From assembly GCF_039535235.1 (NCBI RefSeq), contig NZ_BAAAWU010000001.1, positions 3,906,001 to 3,970,000 on the forward strand: a DNA stretch of 64,000 nt, read 5' to 3'. Of this stretch, positions 17,088-26,500 are shown piece after piece (within the stretch, counting starts at the first letter, position 1; every line of letters starts with the position of its first letter). Made by a program: the position numbers and the translations under genes. A model generated the notes under the pieces. That model did not search any database and was not told the DNA's origin. It saw only the letters and a program-made list of their open reading frames with translations. Source of the stretch: Streptomyces roseoviridis (GTDB lineage Bacteria; Actinomycetota; Actinomycetes; Streptomycetales; Streptomycetaceae).

Positions 17088-17387
17088 ATGGGGTGGGATC
17101 TCGATATCTCGCCGGGGGAGTTACGGGCCTCGGCCGGCGCCGCCGACACCTTGGTGACGGACCTGAGAGAGCCGTTGCGCAAGGCGTTGAGGGACCTGGC
17201 GGCCGCGGCGACGGCGTTCAGCGCGTGGACGGTCGGACCGCGCATGGCGGCGACCGGCGAAGGCTGGGGACCGGCACTCAGCGGCCTGGGAGACGACCTC
17301 GCCGCGCACGCGGAGGGCCTGCGGCACCTCGCGGCCGGACGCGACATCATGGAGCAGGACGTGCTGGCCTGCTTCCGGGGCTGGTGA
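17088..17387 (+). CDS. Small WXG100-like protein
   Basis: 99 residues from ATG 17088, with GTG 17070 as an alternative. The protein is Ala-rich and almost wholly helical: GELRASAGAADTLVTDL, FSAWTVGPRMAATGEGWGPAL and a C-terminal CFRGW. This resembles WXG100/ESX-like helical hairpins, although a clean WXG triplet is not at the usual position. Six bases separate it from the DUF1023 hydrolase gene. It is likely a helper or partner of that protein. Confidence 0.65.
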   Translation: MGWDLDISPGELRASAGAADTLVTDLREPLRKALRDLAAAATAFSAWTVGPRMAATGEGWGPALSGLGDDLAAHAEGLRHLAAGRDIMEQDVLACFRGW

Positions 17388-17393
17388 CCCGGC

Positions 17394-19028
17394 GTGCCGG
17401 AGAACTTCGCCCAGCTCATGAAGCAGGACTTCGCGGACCTCGACAGTGCCGTGGCCTCCTGGAAGAAACTCGCCGACGTGTTGGGCAAGACGCAGACGGG
17501 CAGCGGCAGGCGCGTCACCGGGCCGCTGCACAAGGCCGGCTGGACAGGCGTCAGCGCCACCTACGGCTTCGGTGCCATGGAGGCGACGGAGAGCAAACTG
17601 GGCACGGCACGGACCAACGTCCAGTTGATCTCCACGACCCTGGACGCGTTGGGCACCAAGATGATGGCGGCCCAGCGCAAGCTCCGGGCGGCGGTGGCCG
17701 ACGCGGAGGCCGCCGGTCACCGGGTGCGGGACGACGGCTGGGTCGAGGGGAAGCAGGCCGCGGACCCGGCGTACCACAACGACCCCGACTACCAGGCCGT
17801 CCAACAGCGGGCCAATGCGGGGCTCGGAGGCTTTCGGGCCCGTATCGACGAGGCCGTGGACGAAGCGACCAGGGCGAGTACCGAAGCGGCGGCGATCCTG
17901 CGCCAGATCGACCCGTTCGACCTCGACAAGCGGTACGGCGGGGCTCACGCGCGTGAGGACGCCGCACGCGTCGCGGTCTTCGCGGGCATCGACGTGAAGG
18001 ACCTCCCCGACGGGACGGACCCCCGGCGGACCGCCGACTGGTGGGCTGGCCTGGGAGACGAGAAGCAGCGGCTCTACCTGGCCGCCTTCCCGGCGGAGGT
18101 GGGTGCGTTGGACGGGCTGCCGGCCGTCGCCAGGGACCAGGCGAACAGGACGGCACTCGACCTCCGGCTCAACGACTACGCACTGCGCGAGGGCAGCCTC
18201 GGATGGCACGACCGGTACAGCTACCGGAGCCTGACCGCCCTGAAAGACCGCCTGGACAGGTCCGACACCGCGCCCGCGCACAAGCAGCTCTACCTCCTGG
18301 GCTTCGACACGAGGGAGGACGGCCGCGCGATCGTCTCGGTCGGCAACCCGGACACGGCCCGGCACACGGCCGTCTCGGTGGCGGGGACGAGCAACCAGCT
18401 CGACAACTTCGGGGACCAGATCAGCCGGGCGGAGAAGTTGCAGGAAGCGGCGGGTGCCTGGAACAGAAGACGGGAGGAGGACATCGCTGTCATCAGTTGG
18501 CTCGACTATGACGCGCCAGAGGCGGATGTGGATCCGTCCAGGCCGGCCGATCTCTATCTCAACCTCGGCATCGCCACGCCGGGCCGGGCTGAGGACGACG
18601 CGGAGACCCTGCGTGACTTCACGCACGGGCTGCGCGCCGCCCACCAGGGGGAGCGCACCCACATGACCGTCATCGGGCACAGCTACGGGTCCACGATGGT
18701 GGGTACGGGGGACGCAGGCGGCCGTGGCCTGGACACGGACGACATGATCGTCGTCGGCAGTCCGGGCCTGAACGTGGACCGGGCGGACCAACTTCACGTC
18801 TCCCCGTCGCGGCTCTGGGCTGGCGCGGCGCCGGACGACGGCGTCGTGAACTGGACGGCCGACAGGACCCTCGGCGCCGATCCGAAGGAACCTGAGTTCG
18901 GAGGCCGGCGGATGTACGTCGACACCAGCGGGCACAGTGGCTACTGGGACGACGGCAGCGAGAGCCTGAACAACCAAGGGCGCATCATCGCCGACAAGCA
19001 GCCGAGAACGCCCCTCGCCCATGACTAG
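17394..19028 (+). CDS. DUF1023-type alpha/beta hydrolase with WXG-like N-terminal region
   Basis: 544 residues starting at GTG 17394. Residues 1-170 are helical with a central GWTGVSATYGFGAME turn, resembling an LXG/WXG helical domain. Residues 280-500 are an alpha/beta hydrolase of the DUF1023 type. The nucleophile elbow is GHSYGS in HMTVIGHSYGSTMVGTG, and a late HSGYW could supply the catalytic His. An IVVGSPGLNVDRA segment is also typical of the family. No signal peptide is seen. Neighbours suggest a three-gene unit possibly exported by a type VII-like route. Confidence 0.85.
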   Translation: MPENFAQLMKQDFADLDSAVASWKKLADVLGKTQTGSGRRVTGPLHKAGWTGVSATYGFGAMEATESKLGTARTNVQLISTTLDALGTKMMAAQRKLRAAVADAEAAGHRVRDDGWVEGKQAADPAYHNDPDYQAVQQRANAGLGGFRARIDEAVDEATRASTEAAAILRQIDPFDLDKRYGGAHAREDAARVAVFAGIDVKDLPDGTDPRRTADWWAGLGDEKQRLYLAAFPAEVGALDGLPAVARDQANRTALDLRLNDYALREGSLGWHDRYSYRSLTALKDRLDRSDTAPAHKQLYLLGFDTREDGRAIVSVGNPDTARHTAVSVAGTSNQLDNFGDQISRAEKLQEAAGAWNRRREEDIAVISWLDYDAPEADVDPSRPADLYLNLGIATPGRAEDDAETLRDFTHGLRAAHQGERTHMTVIGHSYGSTMVGTGDAGGRGLDTDDMIVVGSPGLNVDRADQLHVSPSRLWAGAAPDDGVVNWTADRTLGADPKEPEFGGRRMYVDTSGHSGYWDDGSESLNNQGRIIADKQPRTPLAHD

Positions 19029-19044
19029 GAGGAGTGCCGGGCCC

Positions 19045-19563
19045 ATGCCCACGATTCGCAGGGCCTCGCTCGCCCTTGTACCGACTCTCGCCCTGCTTCT
19101 GGGAGGCTGTGTGTCCAGCGACGGCAAGAACGATCCGCTTCCCCGAATGAGCAAGGCGGAGGCCGAGGCATGGGCCGAGCACTGGACCGAGTCCATGGCC
19201 CGGACCGCGGAGGCGGAGATCATCCCGGCGGACCGGCAGGCGAATTTCCACGACTGTTCGGGGAAGAACGGTGAGTCGGCCGACGACGGACGGTTCGTCT
19301 TGATGTACGACGCCCGTGCGAAGCTGCCCCGGGCTCGGCAGGCGGCCGGCATCCGCGCGATCAAGGCAGAGCTCGAGAAACGTGGCTTCGAGATCGTCGG
19401 CTATCGATCCGATCCGACGATGGACCCCGCGAATCTCGTGGACGCCAAGCAGCCGAAGGAGCGCTTCTTCGTCAGCGCCGGGGACCTGGACGACGAGCTG
19501 ATCACTCTCATCGTCCATACCCCCTGCCTCCTGCCGCCCGGGGTCGAGCAGCAGGAGTTCTGA
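19045..19563 (+). CDS. Lipoprotein of the hydrolase cassette
   Basis: 172 residues from ATG 19045, chosen because AGGAGGAG (about 19026-19033) precedes it; ATG 19021 overlaps the hydrolase stop and is possible. A signal sequence ends in the lipobox LLGGC. The mature part begins with acidic helices and has two Cys (DCSGKNG and TPCLLPPG) that could form a disulfide. Position suggests an immunity-like or accessory role to the hydrolase, which is inference. Confidence 0.8.
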   Translation: MPTIRRASLALVPTLALLLGGCVSSDGKNDPLPRMSKAEAEAWAEHWTESMARTAEAEIIPADRQANFHDCSGKNGESADDGRFVLMYDARAKLPRARQAAGIRAIKAELEKRGFEIVGYRSDPTMDPANLVDAKQPKERFFVSAGDLDDELITLIVHTPCLLPPGVEQQEF

Positions 19564-19584
19564 CGGGCGTCTCCCGCGGCGCGG

Positions 19585-21087
19585 TCAGCCGTACCGCCGC
19601 GGTGTCCAGGCGATCGTCCGGCCGTCGGCGCGCTCCGTGACGCGGGTCTGGGAGGAGCCGATGAGGAGCAGGGTGCGCATGTCGACCTCGGCCGGGTCCA
19701 GGGTCTTCAGGGTGAGGACCCGGACCGACTGCTCGGGGCCGCCGACATCGCGGGCGACGACCACCGGGGTGTCGGGGGAGCGGACCTCCAGGAGGAGGTC
19801 GCGGGCGGCGGCCACCTGGTGGGTGCGGGAGCGCGAGCCCGGGTTGTAGATGGCGAGGACCAGGTCGGCCTCGGCGGCGGCGCGCACGCGGGTGGCGATG
19901 ACCTCCCAGGGCTTGAGCCGGTCCGAGAGCGAGATGGTGGCGTAGTCGTGGCCGAGGGGGGCGCCCGCGGCGGCGGCGGCCGCGTTCGCGGCGGTCACGC
20001 CCGGCAGGACCCGTACGGGCACGTCGGCGTACCGCTCCTCCGACGCCACCTCCAGGACGGCCGTGGCCATGGCGAACACGCCCGGGTCGCCGCCCGACAC
20101 GACGGCGACCCGCCGCCCGCGTCGGGCCAGGTCGAGGGCGAACTCGGCCCGCTCCGACTCCACCTTGTTGTCGGAACCGTGCCGCCGCTGGCCGGCCCGC
20201 AGCACCGGGACCCGGTCCAGGTAGGTGGTGTAGCCGACGAGGTCGTCGGCGTTGACGAGCGCGCCGCGCGACTCCGGGGTCAGCCAGGGCGCCCCGGCCG
20301 GTCCGGTGCCGACCACCACGACCTCGCCGACGGCCTCCCGGGACTCCGGGGCGACGGCGTCGATGCGGGAGGGCAGCACGGCCACGGAGAAGTACGGCAC
20401 CGTCGACGGGTCCACGTCGGCCAGCGCGTCCGTCCGCTCGCCCGGCATGAACGCCCGCTCCACGTACCGCGCGTCCTCCAGGCGTCCCGCCCGCTCCAGG
20501 GCGCGCCGCACGGTCGGGAAGGTGCGGCCGAGCTTCATCACGACCGCCGAGTCGGTGGCGGCGAGCCGGGCGGTCAGCTCGTCCTCCGGCAGCGTGCCGG
20601 GAATGATCGTGAGCACTTCCTCGGCCTCGCACAGCGGCTGCCCGAGCCGGGCCGCGGCGGCGCTGACCGACGTCACACCGGGGATGACGGTCGTGTCGTA
20701 GCGGTCCGCGAGCCGCTTGTGCATGTGCTGGTACGAGCCGTAGAAGAGCGGGTCGCCCTCGGCGAGCACGGCGACGGTGCGCCCGGCGTCGAGGTGGGCG
20801 GCCAGCCGAGCCGAGGCTTCCTCGTAGAAGTCGTCGAGCGCGCCCCGGTAGCCGCCGGGGTGGTCGGTGGTCTCCACGGTGAGCGGGTACATCAGCCGCT
20901 CCTCGATGTGGTCCTCGCGGATGTGCTCCGCGGCGATGGACCGGGCGATGGAACGGCCGTGGCGGGCCGAGTGGTACGCGATCACATCGGCCTCGGCGAT
21001 GGCCTTCACGGCGGCCACGGTCATGAGGTTCGGGTCGCCGGGGCCGAGCCCGACGCCGTAGAGCCTGCCGGTGGTGGTGCCGCTCAT
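19585..21087 (-). CDS. cobIJ: Bifunctional precorrin-2 C20- / precorrin-3B C17-methyltransferase
   Basis: 500 residues fusing two tetrapyrrole methylases. The CobI half (about 1-245) has GRLYGVGLGPGDPNLMTVAAV, AEGDPLFYGSYQHMHKRL and VIPGVTSVSAAAARLG. The CobJ half (about 255-490) has VVVVGTGPAGAPWLT, VSGGDPGVFAMATAVLE, VLPGVTAANAAAAAAG and LAIYNPGSRSRTHQ. The protein methylates C20 and then C17, the latter with ring contraction after CobG. Its start overlaps the cobH stop by 4 bases. Confidence 0.97.
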   Translation of the reverse strand: MSGTTTGRLYGVGLGPGDPNLMTVAAVKAIAEADVIAYHSARHGRSIARSIAAEHIREDHIEERLMYPLTVETTDHPGGYRGALDDFYEEASARLAAHLDAGRTVAVLAEGDPLFYGSYQHMHKRLADRYDTTVIPGVTSVSAAAARLGQPLCEAEEVLTIIPGTLPEDELTARLAATDSAVVMKLGRTFPTVRRALERAGRLEDARYVERAFMPGERTDALADVDPSTVPYFSVAVLPSRIDAVAPESREAVGEVVVVGTGPAGAPWLTPESRGALVNADDLVGYTTYLDRVPVLRAGQRRHGSDNKVESERAEFALDLARRGRRVAVVSGGDPGVFAMATAVLEVASEERYADVPVRVLPGVTAANAAAAAAGAPLGHDYATISLSDRLKPWEVIATRVRAAAEADLVLAIYNPGSRSRTHQVAAARDLLLEVRSPDTPVVVARDVGGPEQSVRVLTLKTLDPAEVDMRTLLLIGSSQTRVTERADGRTIAWTPRRYG

Positions 21088-21737
21088 GCCTGGATCTCCG
21101 CTTCGTGCGCTATCGCGTTGATGGCGGCGGCGGTCATCGCGCTGCCGCCGCGCCTGCCCCGGACGACGAGGTACTCGAGGCCGAGGGTGTTCTCGGCGAG
21201 GGCGTCCTTCGATTCGGCCGCGCCGATGAACCCGACCGGTATCCCGAGGACGGCCGCGGGCTTGCCCGCACCCTTCGCAATCATCTCCAGGAGGTGGAAC
21301 AGCGCGGTCGGCGCGTTGCCGATGGCGACCACGGAGCCCTCCAGACGGTCCCGCCACAGCTCCAGGGCCGCGGCCGAGCGGGTGGTGCCGAGTTCGGCGG
21401 CGAGGGCGGGCACGGCCGGGTCGGACAGGGCGCACAGCACGTCGTTGTCGGCGGGCAGCCGCTTGCGGGTGACGCCGCTGGCGACCATCTGCGCGTCGCA
21501 CAGGATGGGCGCGCCGGCGCGCAGCGCGGCGCGGGCGGCGGTCACGACAGCGGGGGAGTGGGCGACGTCCTTGACGAGGTCGGTCATGCCGCAGGCGTGG
21601 ATCATCCGCACCGCGACTTGGGCGACGTCGGCGGGCAGGCCCGCGAGGTCCGCCTCGGCGCGGATCGTGGCAAAGGAGCGGCGGTAGATCTCCGCGCCGT
21701 CCTTCTCGTACTCGAACATCCTGTTGCTCTCGCTCAT
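21084..21737 (-). CDS. cobH: Precorrin-8X methylmutase
   Basis: 217 residues. The family pattern is clear: IYRRSFATIRAEADL, VAVRMIHACGMTDLV with the catalytic His, PILCDAQMVASGVTRKRLP and VGFIGAAESKDAL. The enzyme moves the C11 methyl to C12 to form hydrogenobyrinate. It overlaps both neighbours (cobG upstream, cobIJ downstream) by about 4 bases, so the three form a tightly coupled operon. Confidence 0.97.
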   Translation of the reverse strand: MSESNRMFEYEKDGAEIYRRSFATIRAEADLAGLPADVAQVAVRMIHACGMTDLVKDVAHSPAVVTAARAALRAGAPILCDAQMVASGVTRKRLPADNDVLCALSDPAVPALAAELGTTRSAAALELWRDRLEGSVVAIGNAPTALFHLLEMIAKGAGKPAAVLGIPVGFIGAAESKDALAENTLGLEYLVVRGRRGGSAMTAAAINAIAHEAEIQA

Positions 21738-23299
21738 CTCGTGGTGCGGGCAGTGGCGACTGCGTCGGTCAGGGAGGTACGGGGGGTGGGGGCGCCGTCC
21801 ACCAGGTAGCGGTCGTCGCCGACGGCGAGGACGTCGACCCAGGCGCCGTGCGGGTGCCCGCAGCGGCGCTCGCACCCCGAGTAGTGCACGGGCAGCCCTC
21901 CGGCCGGCGCCCGCCCGGCGTCCGCCCGGACGTCCGCCAGGGCCTTGCCGCACCCGGGCCGCCCGGTGCAGGCGCTGACCCCGGCGAGGGGCGCGGCGGC
22001 GGACGCGACCAGCCCGAGCGCGGCGAGCCGGCCGAGCCGGTCCTGCGGGGCGTACGTGCCAGGGGCGGGGCCGCCGGATGGCTCGGTGGCCCGGTCGGGG
22101 CCGTGCCCGGTGCGGGGCTCGGTGGCCTGGTCCTGGCCGCCCCCGGCGCGGGGTGTGGCAGATGGTTCGGCGGTCTGGTCCGGGCCGTGCCCGGTGCGGG
22201 GCTCGGCGACCTGGTCCGGGCCGTGCCCGGTGCGGGGCTCGGCGACCTGGTCCGGGCCCGGGCCGCCCCCGGCGCGGGGCGCAGCAGGTGGCTCGGCGAC
22301 CTGGTCCGGGCCGCCCCCCGTGCGTGGTGCAGCGGACCGGGCGGCGCGCTCGTGACCGCCCTGCCCCCCTTCCGCCCCGTCCACGACGACCACCCCCCGC
22401 CACGGCGTGAGCCGCAGCTCCTCCGCCCCGTCGGCCAGGGCGCGCAGCTGGGTGGCGGTGAGGCGGCCGAGGGGGGCGAGGACGTACAGGCCGTTCGCGC
22501 CGAGGACTCCCGGCACGGGCGGTTCGCCCTGTGGGAGCGTCGCATCCGGTACGGGCCGGGCCTCGATGCCGGCGCGCGCGAGAGCGCCGGCCACGTCGAG
22601 CGCCGTGCCCGGGGGCAGCTCCCGCACCCGCCAGGCCCCGTTCCCGGCCGCCCGCGCCGCCGCCAGGAACGCCTCCGCCCCGGCGAGCGCGGCGCGCGCC
22701 GCGTCCTCGCCCGCGACCAGGAAGCCCTGCCCCCCGACGTGCAGCAGTGCCCCGGGTGCTCCGGCCGCCTCCACTGCGATCAAGGTCACATCCCCGCCGA
22801 GCCCCGCCACGTCCCCCGGGCCGTCGTCCAGGACGAAGAGGAAACGGCCGGAAAGCGCCGCCGTCCAGGGCTGCGCGCAGAGCAGGGAGTCCAGCTCGCG
22901 GGTCCACAACTGGGCCGCTCCGTGGCCGAGTCCGTCGAGGCCGGCGGCCGGGGAGGCGACGATGTTGCGGACGCGTTCGTGGCTGGGGGAGGGCAGCAGG
23001 CCCGCGTCGTCGAGGAGGGCGGCGAGGCGGCTGCCGCAGTCGTCGGCGAGGCCCCGCAGCTCGGCGTTCCCGCGCGAGGTGATGCTGATCCGCCCGTCGC
23101 CCAGGGCCTCCGCCGCCGCGGCCAGCACCCGTGCCTGACGTACCGTCAGGCGTCCTCCCGGGAGCCGCAGTCGGGCCAGGTGGCCGTCGTCGGCCGGGTG
23201 CAGGCGCAGCGCCCCCGGGCAGGCGTCGCCACGGTCCCGTATGCGAGCTTCGCCCGGTTCGGGCGTCGAGGGTGGGGTGGGCGGCATGGCGGCGAGCAT
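21734..23299 (-). CDS. cobG: Precorrin-3B synthase with a repetitive linker
   Basis: 521 residues from ATG 23299 (ATG 23287 also possible). The nitrite/sulfite-reductase-like N-terminal half begins RDRGDACPGALRLHPADDGHLARLRL. The Fe-S half near the C-terminus has CTGRPGCGKA and GCERRCG, giving the four cluster cysteines. CobG is the O2-dependent enzyme that hydroxylates C20 and forms the ring-A lactone. Residues about 325-410 between the halves are tandem repeats of a 12-residue unit. No Shine-Dalgarno sequence is evident. Confidence 0.93.
   Translation of the reverse strand: MLAAMPPTPPSTPEPGEARIRDRGDACPGALRLHPADDGHLARLRLPGGRLTVRQARVLAAAAEALGDGRISITSRGNAELRGLADDCGSRLAALLDDAGLLPSPSHERVRNIVASPAAGLDGLGHGAAQLWTRELDSLLCAQPWTAALSGRFLFVLDDGPGDVAGLGGDVTLIAVEAAGAPGALLHVGGQGFLVAGEDAARAALAGAEAFLAAARAAGNGAWRVRELPPGTALDVAGALARAGIEARPVPDATLPQGEPPVPGVLGANGLYVLAPLGRLTATQLRALADGAEELRLTPWRGVVVVDGAEGGQGGHERAARSAAPRTGGGPDQVAEPPAAPRAGGGPGPDQVAEPRTGHGPDQVAEPRTGHGPDQTAEPSATPRAGGGQDQATEPRTGHGPDRATEPSGGPAPGTYAPQDRLGRLAALGLVASAAAPLAGVSACTGRPGCGKALADVRADAGRAPAGGLPVHYSGCERRCGHPHGAWVDVLAVGDDRYLVDGAPTPRTSLTDAVATARTTR
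22080..22340 (-). repeat. 36-bp tandem repeats inside cobG
   Basis: Copies of a 36-bp unit, some shorter or longer, encode RTGHGPDQVAEP and variants such as RAGGGPGPDQVAEP. They lie in frame between the two catalytic halves of CobG, so length changes by whole units would keep the reading frame. Confidence 0.85.
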
Positions 23300-23379
23300 A
23301 CCCACGGGAAACCGGCCGACCACCGGGTGTGATCCGGCCGACTCTCGCGTCCCCTCCGGCCCGCCGACCGCACGATCTA

Positions 23380-23515
23380 GGATGCAGACCGGCATGGGGT
23401 CCCAGGGCCCCGGGGAGGAAGCCCGGTGAGAATCCGGCGCGGTCCCGCCACTGTGAGCCGGTCCGGCCGCGCGCCAGCGCGACCCGGTGCCGGTGAGCCA
23501 GGAACTCCCGCCGTC
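23380..23515 (+). promoter_or_regulatory. Cobalamin riboswitch upstream of cobN
   Basis: Conserved elements appear in order: GAGGAA (about 23415), GGTGAGAATCC (23425-23435), CGCCACTGTGA (23446-23456) and the B12 box AGCCAGGAACTCCCGCC (about 23496-23512). Binding of adenosylcobalamin is expected to reduce expression of cobN. The element overlaps the divergent cobG region only at its far upstream side. Confidence 0.9.
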
Positions 23516-23566
23516 CATACGACCACCCGGGGCGCGGACAACCCCGAGGAAGGGCCCGAGCTCGCC

Positions 23567-26500
23567 ATGCTCCTGCTGCTGTCGCACTCCGACACCGACC
23601 TGCTCAGCGCCCGCGCGGCCGGTGGCCCGGTCCCGTACCGGTTCGCGAACCCCGCCCGGCTGCCCCTCGCCGGGGACACCTCCCAGGCCGAAGGCTCCGG
23701 GGGACTCGCGGAACTCCTCGACGGCGTCGAGCTCGTCGTCGTACGCCTCCTCGGGGGCCTGCGTTCCTGGGAGGAGGGCCTGGACGCGGTCCTGGCCGCC
23801 GGAAAGCCGGTGGTCGTGCTCAGCGGCGAACAGGCCCCCGACGCCCAGCTGATGGAGGCGTCCACCGTCCCGATCGGCGTCGCCACCGAGGCCCACGCCT
23901 ACCTCGCGCACGGCGGCCCGGCCAACCTGGAGCAGCTGGCCCGGTTCCTCTCCGACACCGTCCTGCTCACCGGCCACGGCTTCGAGGCCCCGGCGCCCGC
24001 CCCCACCTGGGGCCCGCTGGAGCGCACCCCGAAGAACACCACGGGCCCGGTCGTCGCCGTGCTCTACTACCGCGCCCACCACATGAGCGGCAACACCGCC
24101 TTCGTCGGCGCCCTGTGCGACGCGATCGAGGAGGCCGGCGGGCAGGCGAAGGCCCTGTACGTGGCGTCCCTGCGCGCCCCGGAGCCCGAGCTGCTCGACG
24201 CCCTCCGCAGCGCCGACGCGATCGTCACGACGGTCCTCGCCGCCGGCGGCACCAAGCCCGCCGAGGCGCAGGCCGGCGGGGACGAGGAGGCCTGGGACGC
24301 GGGCGCGCTCGCCGCGCTCGACGTGCCGATCCTCCAGGCGCTGTGCCTGACCGGCTCCCGGTCCGCCTGGGAGGAGAACGACGAGGGCCTGTCCCCGCTG
24401 GACGCCGCCAGCCAGGTCGCCGTCCCCGAGTTCGACGGCCGGCTCATCACCGTCCCGTTCTCCTTCAAGGAGATCGACGAGGACGGCCTCCCGGCGTACG
24501 TGGCCGACGCCGAGCGTGCCGCCCGCGTGGCCGGCATCGCCGTCCGCCACGCCCGCCTGCGGCACATCCCGAACGCCGAGAAGAAGCTGGCGCTCGTCCT
24601 GTCCGCGTACCCCACCAAGCACTCCCGCATCGGCAACGCCGTCGGTCTCGACACCCCGGCCTCCGCCGTCGCGCTCCTCAAGCGCCTCATCGCCGAGGGC
24701 TACGACTTCGGGCCCGAGGACGAGATCCCCGGCCTGGTGTCCGGCGACGGCGACGAGCTGATCTACGCCCTGATCGAGGCCGGCGGCCACGACCAGGACT
24801 GGCTCACCGAGGAGCAGCTGGCCCGCAACCCGGTCCGCATCCCGGCCGCCGACTACAAGCGCTGGTACGGGCAGCTGCCGAAGGAGCTCCGCGACGAGGT
24901 CGAGGAGCACTGGGGCCCGCCGCCGGGCGAGATGTTCCTGGACCGTTCCCGCAACCCCGAGGGCGACATCGTGCTCGCGGCCCTGCGCCGCGGGAACCTG
25001 CTGATCCTCATCCAGCCGCCGCGCGGCTTCGGCGAGAACCCGATCGCGATCTACCACGACCCCGATCTGCCGCCGTCCCACCACTACCTGGCGGCCTACC
25101 GCTGGATCGCCGCCCGCGCCGAGGACGGCGGCTTCGGCGCCGACGCGATGGTGCACCTGGGCAAGCACGGCAACCTGGAGTGGCTGCCGGGCAAGAACGC
25201 CGGCCTGTCCGCCGCCTGCGGCCCGGACGCGGCCCTCGGCGACCTGCCGCTGGTCTATCCGTTCCTGGTCAACGACCCGGGCGAGGGCACCCAGGCCAAG
25301 CGCCGCGTCCACGCCACCCTGGTCGACCACCTCGTGCCGCCGATGGCCCGCGCCGAGTCGTACGGCGACATCACGCGCCTGGAGCAGCTGCTCGACGAGT
25401 ACGCGCAGATCAGCTCCATGGACCCGTCGAAGCTGCCCGCGATCCGCGCCCAGATCTGGACGCTGATCCAGGCCGCGAAGCTCGACCACGACCTGGGCCT
25501 CGAGGACCGGCCCGACGACGACGGCTTTGACGACTTCCTGCTGCACGTCGACGGCTGGCTGTGCGAGGTCAAGGACGCCCAGATCCGTGACGGCCTGCAC
25601 GTCCTCGGCGGCGCCCCGACCGGCCCGGAGCGGGTGAACCTGGTCCTGTCGATCCTGCGCGCCCGCCAGATCTGGGGCGGTACGCAGGCGCTGCCCGGAC
25701 TGCGCGAGGCCCTGGGCCTGGACGAGTCGGCCGCGACCCGCTCGGGTGCCGACGAGGCCGAGGCGACGGCGCGCGCGCTGGTCGAGGCGATGGAGGCGGC
25801 CGACTGGTCCGTGGACGCGGTCGAGGCGGTCGCCGCCGCGCACGGTCCGGACGTGGCGGCCGTGCTGCGCTTCGCCTGCGAGCAGGTCGTGCCGCGCCTC
25901 GCCGCCACCACCGACGAGCTCACCCATGCCGTGCACGCCCTGAACGGCGGCTTCGTCCCGGCCGGCCCCTCCGGCTCGCCGCTGCGCGGCCTGGTCAACG
26001 TGCTGCCGACCGGCCGCAACTTCTACTCGGTCGACCCCAAGGCCGTGCCGTCGCGCCTCGCCTGGGAGACCGGCCAGGCGCTCGCCGACTCGCTCCTGGA
26101 GCGCTACCGCGCCGACAACGGCGAGTGGCCGACCTCGGTCGGTCTGTCCCTGTGGGGCACCAGCGCGATGCGCACCGCCGGCGACGACGTCGCCGAGGCC
26201 CTCGCCCTGCTGGGCGTCCGCCCGCTGTGGGACGACGCCTCCCGCCGCGTCAACGGCCTGGAGCCGATCCCGCTCGCCGAGCTGGGCCGCCCGCGCATCG
26301 ACGTCACGCTGCGCATCTCCGGCTTCTTCCGGGACGCGTTCCCGCACGTCATCGGGCTCCTCGACGACGCGGTCCGGCTGGTGGCCGGGCTGGAGGAGGA
26401 ATCGGCCGAGGAGAACTTCGTCCGGGCCCACGCCCAGGCGGACCTGGCCGAGCACGGCGACGAGCGGCGCGCCACCACCCGTATCTTCGGCTCCCGGCCG

